Assembly: GCF_039830135.1 (NCBI RefSeq)
Contig: NZ_CP156081.1
Location: 792,001-856,000 of the forward strand
Direction of reading: 5' to 3'
Origin: Defluviimonas sp. SAOS-178_SWC
Lineage (GTDB): Bacteria; Pseudomonadota; Alphaproteobacteria; Rhodobacterales; Rhodobacteraceae
DNA length: 64,000 bases
A program made the translations under genes and the position numbers. Of this stretch, positions 35,766 to 45,516 are shown one piece after another. The notes below the pieces were generated by a model. It saw nothing but the letters and a program-made list of their open reading frames with translations, searched no databases and was not told the origin of the DNA. How positions within the stretch are numbered: position 1 is the first letter of the stretch; every line of letters starts with the position of its first letter.

Positions 35766-36338
35766 TCAGTTCCCGCCGGCCGTCTCTTCTTCGCGGTCGA
35801 AGCGCGGCTCGCGCGGCGGTCGGCCGATCACGTCGCGAAGGGCGTCAAGCTCGATGAAATTGTCGGCCTGGCGTCGGAGTTCGTCGGCGATCATCGGCGG
35901 CTGCGAACGGATGGTCGAGACGACCGAAACGCGCACGCCCTGCCGCTGAAGGCTCTCGACCAGTGGCCGGAAATCCCCGTCACCGGAGAACAGGACGATG
36001 TGATCGACCCTCGGCGCCAGTTCCATGGCGTCGACCGTCAGCTCGATGTCCATGTTGCCCTTGACCTTACGCCGGCCCTGACTGTCGGTGTATTCCTTGG
36101 CCGGTTTCGTGACCATCGAATAGCCGTTGTAATGCAGCCAGTCGACGAGCGGTCTGATCGGCGAATAGTCGTCGTTTTCCAGCAGCGCAGTGTAGTAGAA
36201 TGCCCGCAGCAACTTGCCGCGCCGCTCGAACTCCTGCCGAAGGAGCTTGTAGTCTATATCGAATCCGAGCGCCTTCGCAGCTGCGTAGAGATTCGACCCG
36301 TCGATGAACAGCGCAAGCCGTTCGTCCTTGTAGAACAT
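35766..36338 (-). CDS. NYN-domain (LabA/DUF88) protein, putative ribonuclease
   Basis: A 190-residue PIN-like NYN domain. Its acidic active-site residues are in ALFIDGSNLYAAAK (Asp near residue 14), KGNMDIELTVDAM and LFSGDGDFRPLV, the usual triad. Such proteins are predicted metal-dependent RNases, and LabA of cyanobacteria acts in clock output. It diverges from folK, with only 51 bp between the starts. A short Glu-rich tail ends the protein. No partner gene indicates the RNA target. Confidence 0.85.
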   Translation of the reverse strand: MFYKDERLALFIDGSNLYAAAKALGFDIDYKLLRQEFERRGKLLRAFYYTALLENDDYSPIRPLVDWLHYNGYSMVTKPAKEYTDSQGRRKVKGNMDIELTVDAMELAPRVDHIVLFSGDGDFRPLVESLQRQGVRVSVVSTIRSQPPMIADELRRQADNFIELDALRDVIGRPPREPRFDREEETAGGN

Positions 36339-36389
36339 TAATGGTTCCTTTCAAAAAATGTTCTGCCGAATGCTTCTTTCAGTGTTTGG

Positions 36390-37031
36390 GTGGACAAACT
36401 AAAGCACCCGACAGTCAGGCGAGAGTATACAGGAATACGCAAATTGCCACAGCTTTGGGAATCTGTCCGAAAGAACAGGCTAGCAGCCGTCGCTTTAGGC
36501 GGCAACCAGCCGTCGCCGGAAGGCGATTCCGCAGCCACTCTTGTTGCCGCATTACGCGCAATTTCGCAAGATATCGGCGGGATCGTTTCGGTATCGCGAT
36601 TTTTCCGCACCCCGGCCTATCCACCTGGATCAGGGCCCGACTTCGTCAATGCGGCGGCTTTGGTCGCGACCGATCTCGATGCGTCCGCCATGCTCTCCGG
36701 CCTGCATGCGATCGAGGCGCGTTTCGCGCGGAAGCGCGACCTCCGCTGGGGTGCGCGGACGCTCGACCTCGATCTCGTCGCGTTTGGCGATGCGGTTCTG
36801 CCCGATCCGGCGACCGAGGAGCACTGGAGGACGCTGCCTCCCGCTCGCCAGTCCGTCGAGACGCCCGATCGCCTGATCCTGCCGCATCCGCGGCTTCAGG
36901 ACCGCGCCTTCGTGCTGATTCCCTTGGCCGAGATCGCCCCCGGCTGGCGCCATCCCGTTACCGGGCGCAGCGTCGCGAAGATGCTCGAAGCGCTTCCCGA
37001 GGCCGACAAAGCGGCGATTTGCCCGATTTGA
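36390..37031 (+). CDS. folK: HPPK, folate biosynthesis pyrophosphokinase
   Basis: FolK transfers pyrophosphate from ATP to 6-hydroxymethyl-7,8-dihydropterin. The HPPK fold begins at AAVALGGNQPSPEGD and includes VSRFFRTPAYPPGSGPDFVNA, the ATP/Mg loop WGARTLDLDLVAFGD and LILPHPRLQDRAFVLIPLAE. No ATG is available: GTG at 36390 gives 213 residues, with about 30 residues before the fold, while TTG at 36444 would remove 18 of them. The first 90 bases are AT-rich compared with the body. folB and folP are not adjacent. Confidence 0.87.
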   Translation: MDKLKHPTVRREYTGIRKLPQLWESVRKNRLAAVALGGNQPSPEGDSAATLVAALRAISQDIGGIVSVSRFFRTPAYPPGSGPDFVNAAALVATDLDASAMLSGLHAIEARFARKRDLRWGARTLDLDLVAFGDAVLPDPATEEHWRTLPPARQSVETPDRLILPHPRLQDRAFVLIPLAEIAPGWRHPVTGRSVAKMLEALPEADKAAICPI

Positions 37032-37045
37032 CGGAGAATCCCCGC

Positions 37046-37074
37046 TTGTCAAGGGATTTCCAAGGGCCTAAATA
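37046..37074 (+). promoter_or_regulatory. Housekeeping sigma-70-type promoter of rpoZ
   Basis: TTGTCA (37046-37051), a 17 bp spacer and TAAATA (37069-37074) form a good -35/-10 pair. This predicts a transcript start near 37081 and a leader of about 32 bases before rpoZ. It is the clearest housekeeping promoter in the window and may also drive the Rsh gene downstream. Confidence 0.65.
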
Positions 37075-37112
37075 GCGGGTTCCATATCTCCCAAGCCGAT
37101 TGGAGTTCGCCG

Positions 37113-37466
37113 ATGGCCCGCGTGACGGTCGAAGACTGCGTTGACAAGGTTCCGAACCGGTTCGAGCTGGTGATGCTTGCCGCCCATCGTGCACGCGAGA
37201 TCGCGGCCGGCTCTCCGCTGACCATCGACCGCGACAACGACAAGAACCCCGTCGTCTCGCTCCGCGAGATCGCCGACGAGACACAGGCCGCTGCCGATCT
37301 GCGCGAGCGCATGATCGAGAGCAACCAGACCCAGATCGAGGTCGATGAGCCCGAGGACGACGCGATGGCGCTTCTGATGGGGGCCGAGGTCGACCGCCCG
37401 CAGGACGACGACATGTCGGAAGAGAAGCTGCTCCGGGCGCTGATGGAAGCTCAGGGCCAGGGTTAA
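37113..37466 (+). CDS. rpoZ: RNA polymerase omega subunit
   Basis: Omega stabilises the beta-prime subunit in RNA polymerase. The 117-residue protein starts [21 protein letters not shown] and keeps the conserved core [15 protein letters not shown]. The acidic C-terminal extension is usual in alphaproteobacteria. It lies 30 bp before the Rsh (p)ppGpp enzyme gene, as in many proteobacteria. Omega forms part of a ppGpp site on RNA polymerase, so the pairing is functionally sensible. Confidence 0.96.
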   Translation: MARVTVEDCVDKVPNRFELVMLAAHRAREIAAGSPLTIDRDNDKNPVVSLREIADETQAAADLRERMIESNQTQIEVDEPEDDAMALLMGAEVDRPQDDDMSEEKLLRALMEAQGQG

Positions 37467-37496
37467 GCCCACGAACACCGAGGCGCGCGGACCGGA

Positions 37497-39620
37497 ATGA
37501 TCGACGTCGAAGACCTGATCGCACTGGTCCGCAACTATAATCCCCGCACGAATGAAGACCTGATACGGAAAGCCTACGACTATGGCCGCCGGATGCACGA
37601 GGGTCAGAAACGTCATTCGGGCGAGGCTTACTTTACCCATCCCGTCGCCGTCGCCGCGATCCTGACCGAGCAGCGGCTCGACGACGCGTCGATCATCACC
37701 GCGCTTTTGCACGACACGATCGAGGACACCAAGTCCACCTATACCGAGATTGCCGCCCAGTTCGGCGACGAGGTGGCGGAACTGGTCGATGGTGTCACCA
37801 AGCTCACCAATCTTCAGCTTTCTTCGACCGAGACCAAGCAGTCGGAGAATTTCCGCAAGCTCTTCATGGCGATGTCGAAGGATCTGCGGGTGATCCTCGT
37901 CAAGCTTGCCGACCGGCTTCACAACATGCGCACGATCAAGTCGCTGCCGATGGAAAAGCAGGTCAGGAAGGCGCGCGAGACGATGGATATCTTTGCGCCG
38001 CTCGCCGGCCGCATGGGCATGCAGTGGATGCGCGAGGAACTGGAGGATCTGTCGTTCCGGGTGATCAACCCCGAGGCGCGCGCCTCGATCATCCGGCGCT
38101 ACATCACGTTGCAAAAGGAAACCGGCGACGTGATCCACAAGATCACCGCCGATATCCGCACCGAGCTTGAGAAGGAAGGGATCGACGCCGACGTCTGGGG
38201 CCGCGCCAAGAAGCCCTATTCGATCTGGCGCAAGATGCAGGAAAAGCAGCTGGCGTTCTCGCGGCTGTCCGACATCTACGGGTTCCGCGTCATCTGCCGG
38301 ACGGAATCGGATTGCTACCGCATTCTTGGCGCGATCCACCGCCGGTGGCGGGCGGTGCCGGGGCGGTTCAAGGATTATATCAGCCAGCCGAAGTCGAACG
38401 GATACCGCTCGATCCATACAACCGTGTCGGGCCGGGACGGCAAGCGGGTTGAAGTGCAGATCCGCACCCGGCAGATGCACGAGGTCGCCGAAGCCGGCGT
38501 TGCCGCGCACTGGTCCTACCGCGATGGCGAACGCGCCCAGAACCCCTTCGCCGTCGATCCGGCGAAATGGATCGCGACGCTGACCGAACGCTTCGATACC
38601 GCCGACGATCATGACGAGTTCCTCGAGAACGTGAAGCTCGAAATGTATTCGGACCAGGTCTTCTGCTTCACGCCCAAGGGCGATGTGGTGCAGCTGCCGA
38701 AAGGGGCGACGCCGATCGACTTTGCCTATTCGATCCACACCCGGATCGGGAATTCATGTGTCGGCGCCAAGGTCGACGGCATCCGGGTGCCGCTCTGGAC
38801 CCGCCTCAAGAACGGCCAGTCGGTCGAGGTCATCACCGCGACCGGGCAGCGCCCGCAGGCGACCTGGATCGACATCGTCGTCACCGGCCGGGCGAAATCG
38901 GCCATCCGCCGGTCCCTGCGCGAGGAGGACCGCGAGCGCTTCGTCAAGCTCGGCCAGGAGCTGGCGCGGGTGGCCTTCGAACATGTCGGCCGCAAGGTTT
39001 CGGACAAGGCGCTCAGGACCGCCGCGAAGACGCTCGGCCTCAGTGACGAGACCGAAGTCCTTGCGCGGTTGGGCAGCGCCGAGTTGACGGCGCGCGAGGT
39101 GATCGAGGCGATCTACCCCGAGCTTGCGACACAGCAATCGGTCGAGGAGGTGGATCACCGCCGGTCGGTTGTCGGCCTGACGGCCGACCAATCGTTCCGG
39201 CGCGCGAATTGCTGCCAGCCGGTGCCGGGCGAACGCATCGTCGGGATCACCTATCGCGGTCAGGGCGTGGTCGTGCATGCGATCGACTGCCCGGCCCTCG
39301 CGGAATTCGAGGAACAGCCGGCCCGCTGGGTCGACCTGCACTGGCATTCAGGCCGGCATGCGCCGGTTCACACGGTCAGCCTCAACATGACCATCACCAA
39401 CGATGCCGGGGTTCTGGGGCGGATATGCACCTTGATCGGCGAACAGAAGGCCAATATCTCCGACCTTACTTTCGTCGACCGAAAGCCGGATTTTTACCGT
39501 CTTATCGTGGAAGTTGATGTCCGGGATGCGGAGCATCTCCATATGGTGCTGACCGCCCTTGAGGCGGAAAGCGACGTGGCACAGGTTGAGCGTTACCGCG
39601 ACCTCAGCCGCAAGCCCTGA
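37497..39620 (+). CDS. spoT: Bifunctional (p)ppGpp synthetase/hydrolase (Rsh/SpoT)
   Basis: The stringent-response enzyme makes and degrades (p)ppGpp. It has 707 residues. The HD hydrolase domain (about 40-180) has FTHPVAVAAI and the HDxxED motif in LLHDTIEDT. The synthetase domain (about 240-350) has DIYGFRVICRT, RFKDYISQPKSNGYRSIH and EVQIRT. The RFKD sequence marks bifunctional enzymes rather than RelA-only forms. A TGS domain (about 390-450) and a C-terminal ACT domain (about 630-707) follow. It is likely the sole long Rsh, as is usual in alphaproteobacteria, though this cannot be checked here. Confidence 0.95.
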   Translation: MIDVEDLIALVRNYNPRTNEDLIRKAYDYGRRMHEGQKRHSGEAYFTHPVAVAAILTEQRLDDASIITALLHDTIEDTKSTYTEIAAQFGDEVAELVDGVTKLTNLQLSSTETKQSENFRKLFMAMSKDLRVILVKLADRLHNMRTIKSLPMEKQVRKARETMDIFAPLAGRMGMQWMREELEDLSFRVINPEARASIIRRYITLQKETGDVIHKITADIRTELEKEGIDADVWGRAKKPYSIWRKMQEKQLAFSRLSDIYGFRVICRTESDCYRILGAIHRRWRAVPGRFKDYISQPKSNGYRSIHTTVSGRDGKRVEVQIRTRQMHEVAEAGVAAHWSYRDGERAQNPFAVDPAKWIATLTERFDTADDHDEFLENVKLEMYSDQVFCFTPKGDVVQLPKGATPIDFAYSIHTRIGNSCVGAKVDGIRVPLWTRLKNGQSVEVITATGQRPQATWIDIVVTGRAKSAIRRSLREEDRERFVKLGQELARVAFEHVGRKVSDKALRTAAKTLGLSDETEVLARLGSAELTAREVIEAIYPELATQQSVEEVDHRRSVVGLTADQSFRRANCCQPVPGERIVGITYRGQGVVVHAIDCPALAEFEEQPARWVDLHWHSGRHAPVHTVSLNMTITNDAGVLGRICTLIGEQKANISDLTFVDRKPDFYRLIVEVDVRDAEHLHMVLTALEAESDVAQVERYRDLSRKP

Positions 39621-39641
39621 CGGGCGGGAAGGGAACGCGAC

Positions 39642-40298
39642 GTGGTCTTCAAGCGGCGTAACCCGCGGACCTATCTGCAAATGTTGGCCGAGGCCTTCTG
39701 GCCGCGCGGCGGCTGGACGCGCGCGTTCCACTACGTCAAGCACCGCATCCGGCGGCTGCCGGATGATCCGCACCGGATCGCCCGTGGCGTCGGTGCCGGC
39801 GTCTTCATCAGCTTCACGCCGCTCTTCGGGCTGCATTTCATTTCCGCGATGATCTCGGCGAAGGTCGTGCGCGGCAACATCCTCGCGTCGCTCCTCGGCA
39901 CGTTTTTCGGAAACCCGGTGACCTTCCCGATCATCGCCTTCACCTCGATGAAGCTCGGGCACCTGATCCTCGGGACGAGTTTCGACGAAAGCCAGCACGC
40001 GACGCTCTTCGGCAAGTTCGTTGGCGCAGGCCATGACCTGAAGCACAACTTCTTCGCGCTGTTCACCGATGAGACGACGCAGTGGGTCAATCTCTACAAC
40101 TTCTGGAACGAGGTCTTTCTGCCCTACCTCGTGGGAGGATTCCTGCCCGGGATCATCGCCGGGGTGCTGTCCTACTACCTTTCGGCGCCGGTGATCGCGG
40201 CCTATCAGAAGCACCGCCGGAAGCGGTTGAAAGACCGCTTCGAAAAACTCAGGGCACGGCTTCACGCACGTAATGAGCAGGCCCGTGAAAAGGGCTGA
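39642..40298 (+). CDS. DUF2062 membrane protein
   Basis: A 218-residue protein from a GTG start behind GGAAGGG. The DUF2062 core RIARGVGAGVFISFTPLFGL, then GNILASLLGTFFGNPVTFPI, is diagnostic, with three to four membrane segments and a basic C-terminal tail (HRRKRLKDRFEKLRAR). Function is unknown. It follows spoT by 21 bp and is probably co-transcribed with it. Confidence 0.85.
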   Translation: MVFKRRNPRTYLQMLAEAFWPRGGWTRAFHYVKHRIRRLPDDPHRIARGVGAGVFISFTPLFGLHFISAMISAKVVRGNILASLLGTFFGNPVTFPIIAFTSMKLGHLILGTSFDESQHATLFGKFVGAGHDLKHNFFALFTDETTQWVNLYNFWNEVFLPYLVGGFLPGIIAGVLSYYLSAPVIAAYQKHRRKRLKDRFEKLRARLHARNEQAREKG

Positions 40299-40392
40299 GG
40301 CCGCAATTGTACCCGTGACGATTTCGCCCTTCACGGATCCGGCCGTGGCCCTTTAATCTCGGGCGGACCGACGACAGAACGGAGTTAACCCC

Positions 40393-41139
40393 TTGGACGA
40401 TCTCAGGCTCGGTGTGAATATCGACCACGTGGCGACGGTGCGGAACGCTCGTGGCTCCGCTTATCCTGACCCGGTCAGGGCGGCCAAACTGGCTGAAGCG
40501 GCGGGTGCTGATGGAATCACCGCGCATTTGCGCGAAGACCGCCGCCACATCACTGACGACGATATCGAACGGTTGATGGCGGCTCTGACCTTGCCGCTGA
40601 ATTTTGAAATGGCGGCGACTGAGGAGATGCAGAAGATCGCGCTTCGCCACCGACCCCATGCCGTCTGTATCGTGCCGGAAAAGCGTGAGGAGCGGACGAC
40701 CGAAGGTGGGCTTGAAGTGGCGCGTGAGGAGAACCGGCTTGCGCATTTCATCGCGCCCTTGGCCGAGGTCGGCTGTCGTGTCTCGATCTTCATCGCCGCC
40801 GATGCTGCCCAGATCGAGGCGGCCGCCCGCATCGGCGCTGCGGTGGTGGAACTTCACACCGGGGCGTACTGCGATCTTCACGCGGAAGGAAAATTTACCG
40901 AACGCGATGCCGAGCTTGCACGGCTGCGCGAGATGTCGGCCTTCGCACACTCCCTCGGGCTCGAGGTGCATGCCGGCCACGGCCTGACATATGATACGGT
41001 CGGCCCGGTCGCGGCCTTTCCCGAGGTGCGGGAACTCAATATCGGCCATTTCCTGATCGGCGAGGCGATCTTCACCGGTCTCAAGCCAGCGATCCAAGAG
41101 ATGCGCCGCCTGATGGACGCCGCGCGCACGAACCCATGA
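40393..41139 (+). CDS. pdxJ: Pyridoxine 5'-phosphate synthase
   Basis: PdxJ closes the ring of vitamin B6, joining 3-amino-1-hydroxyacetone phosphate and deoxyxylulose 5-phosphate. The start is a TTG at 40393. The 248-residue product shows [52 protein letters not shown] and [13 protein letters not shown], covering all catalytic loops. It overlaps the next gene by 4 bases, and that gene overlaps acpS by 4. The pdxJ-acpS neighbourhood is conserved in proteobacteria, here with an inserted oxidoreductase. Confidence 0.95.
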   Translation: MDDLRLGVNIDHVATVRNARGSAYPDPVRAAKLAEAAGADGITAHLREDRRHITDDDIERLMAALTLPLNFEMAATEEMQKIALRHRPHAVCIVPEKREERTTEGGLEVAREENRLAHFIAPLAEVGCRVSIFIAADAAQIEAAARIGAAVVELHTGAYCDLHAEGKFTERDAELARLREMSAFAHSLGLEVHAGHGLTYDTVGPVAAFPEVRELNIGHFLIGEAIFTGLKPAIQEMRRLMDAARTNP

Positions 41140-42119
41140 AGGCGGTCTGGTACGAGGGGTTCGGCCCCGCCGATGACGTCCTGACCTTCGGCGATCTGCC
41201 CGACCCCACGCCGGGTCCGGGTGAGGTTCTGGTACGACTTCGTGCCTCTGGCGTGAACCCTTCGGACGTCAAATTGCGGGCGGGTGCCCGCGCAGGTGCC
41301 GTTATGGCATGGCCTCGCATTGTGCCGCATTCCGACGGCGCGGGTGTCATCGAGGCGGTTGGCGCCGGTGTTGACGCGGCGAGGGTCGGAGAGCGTGTCT
41401 GGATCTGGAACGGCCAGTGGCAGCGCCCCTTCGGCACGGCGGCGGAACTGATCGCGCTGCCCTCCGCGCAGGCCGTGCGCCTGCCCGATGGTACCAGCTT
41501 TGCCGAGGCCGCCTGTCTCGGCATCCCGGCAATGACGGCATGGTATGCCCTCTTCGCGGATGGCCCCATCGCCGGGAAAACCGTTCTGGTGACCGGCGGG
41601 GCCGGCACCGTTGGTCGCTACGCCTGCCAGATGGCCCGGCTCGGCGGCGCGCGCGTGATCACGACCGTCTCGTCGCCCGAAAAGACTGCACATTCCACCG
41701 CAGAAGACTGGATCAACTACCGCGAAACCGATGTGGCGGCGGCGGTGATGGATCTGACCGGCGGCGCGGGCGTGGACCGGATCGTCGAGGTCGACTTCGC
41801 GGCGAACCAGCAGGCATCACTGGCGATCCTCAAGCCGGGCGGGGTGGTCGCTTCCTACGCGTCGGCCTCGAAGATGAAGCCGGAACTTGAATTCTACGGT
41901 TTCATGTTCCGCAACGTGACGCTTCGGATGCTGATCGTCTACCAGCTTGATCCTGAGACCCACAGGCGCGGCGAAGCGCAGCTGACGGAATGGCTGGAGG
42001 CGGGCGCCCTCAGCCACGCCGTCGTGCCGGGCGGAACGCTGGCCGACTGCGCAAGTGCCCACCGCATCGTGGAGGCCGGTGAGAAGCTCGGCACCGTGGT
42101 CTTGGACCTGAGCCGATGA
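41136..42119 (+). CDS. NADPH:quinone reductase-like MDR oxidoreductase
   Basis: A 327-residue zinc-less medium-chain dehydrogenase. The GroES-like N-terminus has [11 protein letters not shown] and [13 protein letters not shown]. The Rossmann fold shows [20 protein letters not shown]. No structural or catalytic zinc cysteines are visible, which favours the quinone oxidoreductase/crotonyl-reductase-like branch. It sits between pdxJ and acpS with 4-base overlaps on both sides. The substrate is unknown. Confidence 0.86.
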   Translation: MKAVWYEGFGPADDVLTFGDLPDPTPGPGEVLVRLRASGVNPSDVKLRAGARAGAVMAWPRIVPHSDGAGVIEAVGAGVDAARVGERVWIWNGQWQRPFGTAAELIALPSAQAVRLPDGTSFAEAACLGIPAMTAWYALFADGPIAGKTVLVTGGAGTVGRYACQMARLGGARVITTVSSPEKTAHSTAEDWINYRETDVAAAVMDLTGGAGVDRIVEVDFAANQQASLAILKPGGVVASYASASKMKPELEFYGFMFRNVTLRMLIVYQLDPETHRRGEAQLTEWLEAGALSHAVVPGGTLADCASAHRIVEAGEKLGTVVLDLSR

Positions 42120-42526
42120 TCCTCGGCATCGGCACCGACCTTGCTAATATCGAGCGGATCGCCGCCACGATCGACCGCTTCGGCGACCGCTTTCGCAATC
42201 GGGTTTTCACCGAGGTCGAACAGCGCAAGGCCGAACGGCGCAAGGATGCGGCCGGCACCTATGCGAAGCGCTGGGCGGCGAAGGAGGCGTGCTCGAAGGC
42301 GCTGGGCACCGGGTTGCGAATGGGGATTTCCTGGAAGGACATGGCGGTCTCCAACCTCCGCACCGGCCAGCCCGTCATGCATCTGACCGGCTGGGCGGCG
42401 GAGCGGCTGGCGGCGATGACGCCCGAGGGGCACGAGGCCATCGTCCATGTCACGCTCACCGACGATCACCCCTGGGCGCAGGCTTTCGTGGTGATCGAAG
42501 CCCGACCGATCCCCCGCGCAACTTGA
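42116..42526 (+). CDS. acpS: Holo-ACP synthase
   Basis: AcpS moves 4'-phosphopantetheine from CoA onto acyl carrier protein. The 136-residue trimeric-type enzyme has the metal-binding Asp in [12 protein letters not shown], the second motif [15 protein letters not shown], and the family-length C-terminus. It overlaps the upstream oxidoreductase by 4 bases and precedes lepB by 57 bp. Confidence 0.95.
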   Translation: MILGIGTDLANIERIAATIDRFGDRFRNRVFTEVEQRKAERRKDAAGTYAKRWAAKEACSKALGTGLRMGISWKDMAVSNLRTGQPVMHLTGWAAERLAAMTPEGHEAIVHVTLTDDHPWAQAFVVIEARPIPRAT

Positions 42527-42583
42527 CTCCCCGGCTTCGGGCGAGCATGTAGCGCCAAAGAGCGAGCAGGGGCAGGGATCAAC

Positions 42584-43363
42584 ATGGCCACGACGGCGAA
42601 GGACGGGATCGTCGAGACGATCAAGACGGTGGTTTATGCGCTCTTGATCGCGGGCGTCTTCCGCACTCTCTTTTACCAGCCGTTCTGGATCCCTTCGGGG
42701 TCGATGAAAGACACGCTGCTGATCGGGGATTTCCTCTTCGTCAACAAGATGGCCTACGGCTATTCGCGTTATTCCTGCCCGTTCTCCGCCTGCCCGATCA
42801 GCGGCCGCCTTTTCGGGTCGGAGCCCGAGCGCGGCGACGTCGTGGTCTTCCGCCACCCGGCCAACGGTTCCGATTTCATCAAGCGGCTGATCGGCCTTCC
42901 CGGCGATACGGTACAGGTGAAGGAGGGCGTGCTCTTCCTGAACGGTCAGCCGGTGCCGCAGGAGGATGGCGGCCTCTTCGAAGAGATCAAGGCCCCGCAA
43001 GGCTCCCAGCGCAACATGCCGCGCTGCGCCAACGATCCGGTCGGGGTCGGCGGCGCCTGCGTGAAGGAACGCAAGATCGAGACGCTGCCGAACGGTGTGA
43101 GGCACGACATCCTGAACATCGCCAATGTCCCGGCCGACAACACCCCGCTCTATACCGTGCCCGAGGGGCACTACTTCTTCATGGGCGACAACCGCGACAA
43201 CAGCCAGGACAGCCGTTTCGCGGTCTCCTCGGGCGGGGTGGGCATGCTGCCGGCGGAATACCTGATCGGCCGCGCCGACCGGATCATGTTCTCCTCGGCC
43301 GGCCGCTCGCTCTTCTTCTTCTGGACCTGGCGGTCCGACCGCTTCTTCAAGGCGGTGGAGTGA
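42584..43363 (+). CDS. lepB: Signal peptidase I
   Basis: LepB removes signal peptides on the periplasmic face of the inner membrane. The 259-residue protein has one N-terminal membrane segment, catalytic Ser40 in [11 protein letters not shown] and the general-base Lys100 in [14 protein letters not shown]. Box E is [11 protein letters not shown]. The insertion [19 protein letters not shown] has two cysteines and looks typical for alphaproteobacterial LepB. It is followed by rnc with a 4-base overlap and then era. Confidence 0.95.
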   Translation: MATTAKDGIVETIKTVVYALLIAGVFRTLFYQPFWIPSGSMKDTLLIGDFLFVNKMAYGYSRYSCPFSACPISGRLFGSEPERGDVVVFRHPANGSDFIKRLIGLPGDTVQVKEGVLFLNGQPVPQEDGGLFEEIKAPQGSQRNMPRCANDPVGVGGACVKERKIETLPNGVRHDILNIANVPADNTPLYTVPEGHYFFMGDNRDNSQDSRFAVSSGGVGMLPAEYLIGRADRIMFSSAGRSLFFFWTWRSDRFFKAVE

Positions 43364-44049
43364 AGCTCGGCGCCGACCTTCAGGCCTTCTCGGCCCGGAT
43401 CGGGCATGACTTCGCGCGCCCCGACCTTCTGGTGCGCGCTGTCACCCATGCCTCCATCGCCACGGCCACGCGGCCCGACAACCAGCGGCTGGAATTCCTT
43501 GGCGACCGGGTTCTTGGCCTCGTGATGGCCGAGGCGCTGCTGGCCGCCGACAAGGGCGCCTCCGAAGGCCAGCTTGCCCCCCGCTTCAATACATTGGTGC
43601 GCAAGGAAACCTGCGCCGCCGTCGCGCGAGAGATCGCGCTTGGCGATGTCCTGAAACTCGGCCGGTCCGAGATGATGTCGGGCGGCCGCCGCAAGGATGC
43701 GCTTCTCGGCGACGCGATGGAGGCCGTGATCGCGGCCGTCTATCTCGATGGCGGATTCGAGGCGGCGCGCGGTGTGATCCTGCGGCTTTGGGGAAAGCGC
43801 ATCGGCGCGGTCGAGGCCGATGCCCGCGACGCCAAGACCGCGCTTCAGGAATGGGCACAGGCGCGCGGACTGCCGCCGCCGGATTATACCGAACGCATGC
43901 GTGAAGGCCCCGACCACCAGCCGGTCTTCACCATCGAGGTCCGGCTGGCGACCGGCGAGGCGGAAACCGCGAAGGCCGGGGCCAAACGCCAGGCCGAACA
44001 GGCGGCGGCAAAGGCGCTTCTGGCGCGGATGGAGAAATCGAATGGCTGA
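43360..44049 (+). CDS. rnc: Ribonuclease III
   Basis: RNase III cleaves double-stranded RNA, including rRNA precursors. The 229-residue protein starts at a GTG overlapping the lepB stop. The RIIID signature [13 protein letters not shown] and the second acidic motif [18 protein letters not shown] are intact. The C-terminal dsRBD runs from [17 protein letters not shown] to [13 protein letters not shown]. It overlaps era by 8 bases. The lepB-rnc-era-recO order is a widely conserved proteobacterial operon. Confidence 0.96.
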   Translation: MKLGADLQAFSARIGHDFARPDLLVRAVTHASIATATRPDNQRLEFLGDRVLGLVMAEALLAADKGASEGQLAPRFNTLVRKETCAAVAREIALGDVLKLGRSEMMSGGRRKDALLGDAMEAVIAAVYLDGGFEAARGVILRLWGKRIGAVEADARDAKTALQEWAQARGLPPPDYTERMREGPDHQPVFTIEVRLATGEAETAKAGAKRQAEQAAAKALLARMEKSNG

Positions 44050-44965
44050 GGCCGAAGGAAAGACCCGCGCCGGATTCGTGGCGCTGATTGGCGAGCCGAA
44101 CGCGGGCAAGTCGACGCTCCTCAACCGGATGGTCGGGGCCAAGGTCTCGATCGTCACCCACAAGGTGCAGACGACGCGCGCCCGGATCCGCGGCATCGCG
44201 ATGGAAGGGGCGGCGCAGATCGTCTTCGTCGATACGCCGGGTCTTTTCCGGCCGCGCCGGCGGCTCGACCGGGCGATGGTCGCTGCCGCCTGGGGCGGCG
44301 CGGCGGATGCCGATATCGTCGTCCTTCTGGTCGAGGCGCATCGCGGTCTGACGCCGGGGGTGGAAGCCATCCTCGCCGCGCTGAAGGAACGGATCGGGGA
44401 GGGGCAGCGCGTCGCGCTCGCCATCAACAAGATCGACCGGGTCAAGGCCGAGGCGCTTCTGGCGCTTTCGGCCGAGCTGAACGAGGCCTATCCGTTCGAA
44501 AAGACCTTCATGATCTCGGCCGAACGCGGCCATGGGGTGGAGGACCTCAAGACCTGGCTTGGCGAGGAACTCCCTGAAGGCCCCTGGTTCTATCCCGAGG
44601 ACCAGATCGCCGACCTGCCGCTCAGGATGATCGCGGCCGAGATCACCCGCGAGAAGCTGACGCTGAGGCTGCACGAGGAGTTGCCCTACCAGCTGACGGT
44701 GGAGACCGAACGCTGGGAGGATAAGCCCGACGGGTCCGTGCGCATCGACCAGCTTGTCTATGTCGCCCGGGATGGCCACAAGGGCATCGTCCTCGGCCAC
44801 AAGGGCGACACGATCAAGGCGGTGGGCCAGGCGGCGCGGGCGGAACTCGCGGAGTTCCTCGGACGGCCGGTGCATCTTTTCCTTCAGGTCAAGGTGCGGC
44901 CGAACTGGCTGGAGGAGAAGGAGCGCTATTCCGAGATGGGGCTCGACTTCAAGGATGGCGACTGA
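44042..44965 (+). CDS. era: GTPase Era
   Basis: Era is a GTPase that binds 16S rRNA and aids 30S maturation. The ATG at 44042 gives 307 residues. GTPase motifs are [12 protein letters not shown] (G1), FVDTPGLF (G3) and INKIDR (G4). The C-terminal KH domain has [17 protein letters not shown]. It overlaps rnc by 8 bases. A DUF1491 gene and a repeat element lie between it and recO. Confidence 0.96.
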   Translation: MAEAEGKTRAGFVALIGEPNAGKSTLLNRMVGAKVSIVTHKVQTTRARIRGIAMEGAAQIVFVDTPGLFRPRRRLDRAMVAAAWGGAADADIVVLLVEAHRGLTPGVEAILAALKERIGEGQRVALAINKIDRVKAEALLALSAELNEAYPFEKTFMISAERGHGVEDLKTWLGEELPEGPWFYPEDQIADLPLRMIAAEITREKLTLRLHEELPYQLTVETERWEDKPDGSVRIDQLVYVARDGHKGIVLGHKGDTIKAVGQAARAELAEFLGRPVHLFLQVKVRPNWLEEKERYSEMGLDFKDGD

Positions 44966-44994
44966 GGCGCTGCCCGTCCCGGCGCCGGCGTTTG

Positions 44995-45043
44995 CGGGGG
45001 CATCCGGCGGAGGTATTTTCCGCCAAGGTGAAAGGGCTGGGAG
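44995..45043 (+). repeat. Intergenic hairpin element, copy 2 (before DUF1491 gene)
   Basis: GGCGGA (45006-45011) pairs with TCCGCC (45019-45024) around the loop GGTATTT, and the tail is AAGGTGAAAGG. Loop and tail resemble copies 1 and 3, while the stem bases differ but still pair. The tail GGGCTGGGAG provides the ribosome binding site of the next gene. Confidence 0.6.
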
Positions 45044-45379
45044 ATGAGTGCGCGCCTGACCGCCGATTTCTGGGTCCGCGCCTATCTCGCCCGGCTCCAG
45101 GCGGCGCATATCCCGGCATACGTGACCGCAAAGGGCGATCCGACGGCGGGCGCGGTGCTGGTGAAACTCGCGACACTCGACGGACACGCGCGGCTCTTCC
45201 AGCGGAGTTTCGACCTGACGACCGGCGCACGCGCCTGGGTGGTCCTCTCCGAGGGGGCGGAGGCCGATGTTGACGCGGCGATCCTGCGCCAGCGGCGGAC
45301 CGACCCCGACCTCTGGGTGATCGAGATCGAAAGCCGCGAAGGTCGGACGCTTCTCGACGAGGACGGACTTTCCGACTGA
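45044..45379 (+). CDS. DUF1491 family protein
   Basis: A 111-residue soluble protein that begins [20 protein letters not shown] and contains [21 protein letters not shown] and [20 protein letters not shown], the DUF1491 pattern found in Rhodobacterales and other alphaproteobacteria. Function is unknown. It sits in the rnc-era-recO region, where it is commonly seen. Repeat elements flank it on both sides, in opposite orientation. Confidence 0.8.
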   Translation: MSARLTADFWVRAYLARLQAAHIPAYVTAKGDPTAGAVLVKLATLDGHARLFQRSFDLTTGARAWVVLSEGAEADVDAAILRQRRTDPDLWVIEIESREGRTLLDEDGLSD

Positions 45380-45380
45380 T

Positions 45381-45461
45381 CCCCTTTCATCTTGCCCGAA
45401 ATACCTCGGGGGAGGTCGCCGGGCTTCGCCCGGCGGCCCGGGGGCGGCGCCCCCGTCCGGC
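45381..45461 (-). repeat. Intergenic hairpin element, copy 3 (inverted, between DUF1491 gene and recO)
   Basis: Read on the minus strand, this copy has GC hairpins (such as GCCGGGC/GCCCGGC at 45419-45435 and GGGGGC/GCCCCC beyond). The core at 45381-45410 follows: CCCGA, loop GGTATT, TCGGG, then CAAGATGAAAGG. It matches copies 1 and 2 in loop and tail, with a different but paired stem. On the plus strand it could also act as a terminator structure for the DUF1491 gene. Confidence 0.6.
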
Positions 45462-45516
45462 GATGGACAATCTCGCCGGTGGCGGGGATAGTTCGACCGG
45501 TACGAGGGTTAGGGGC

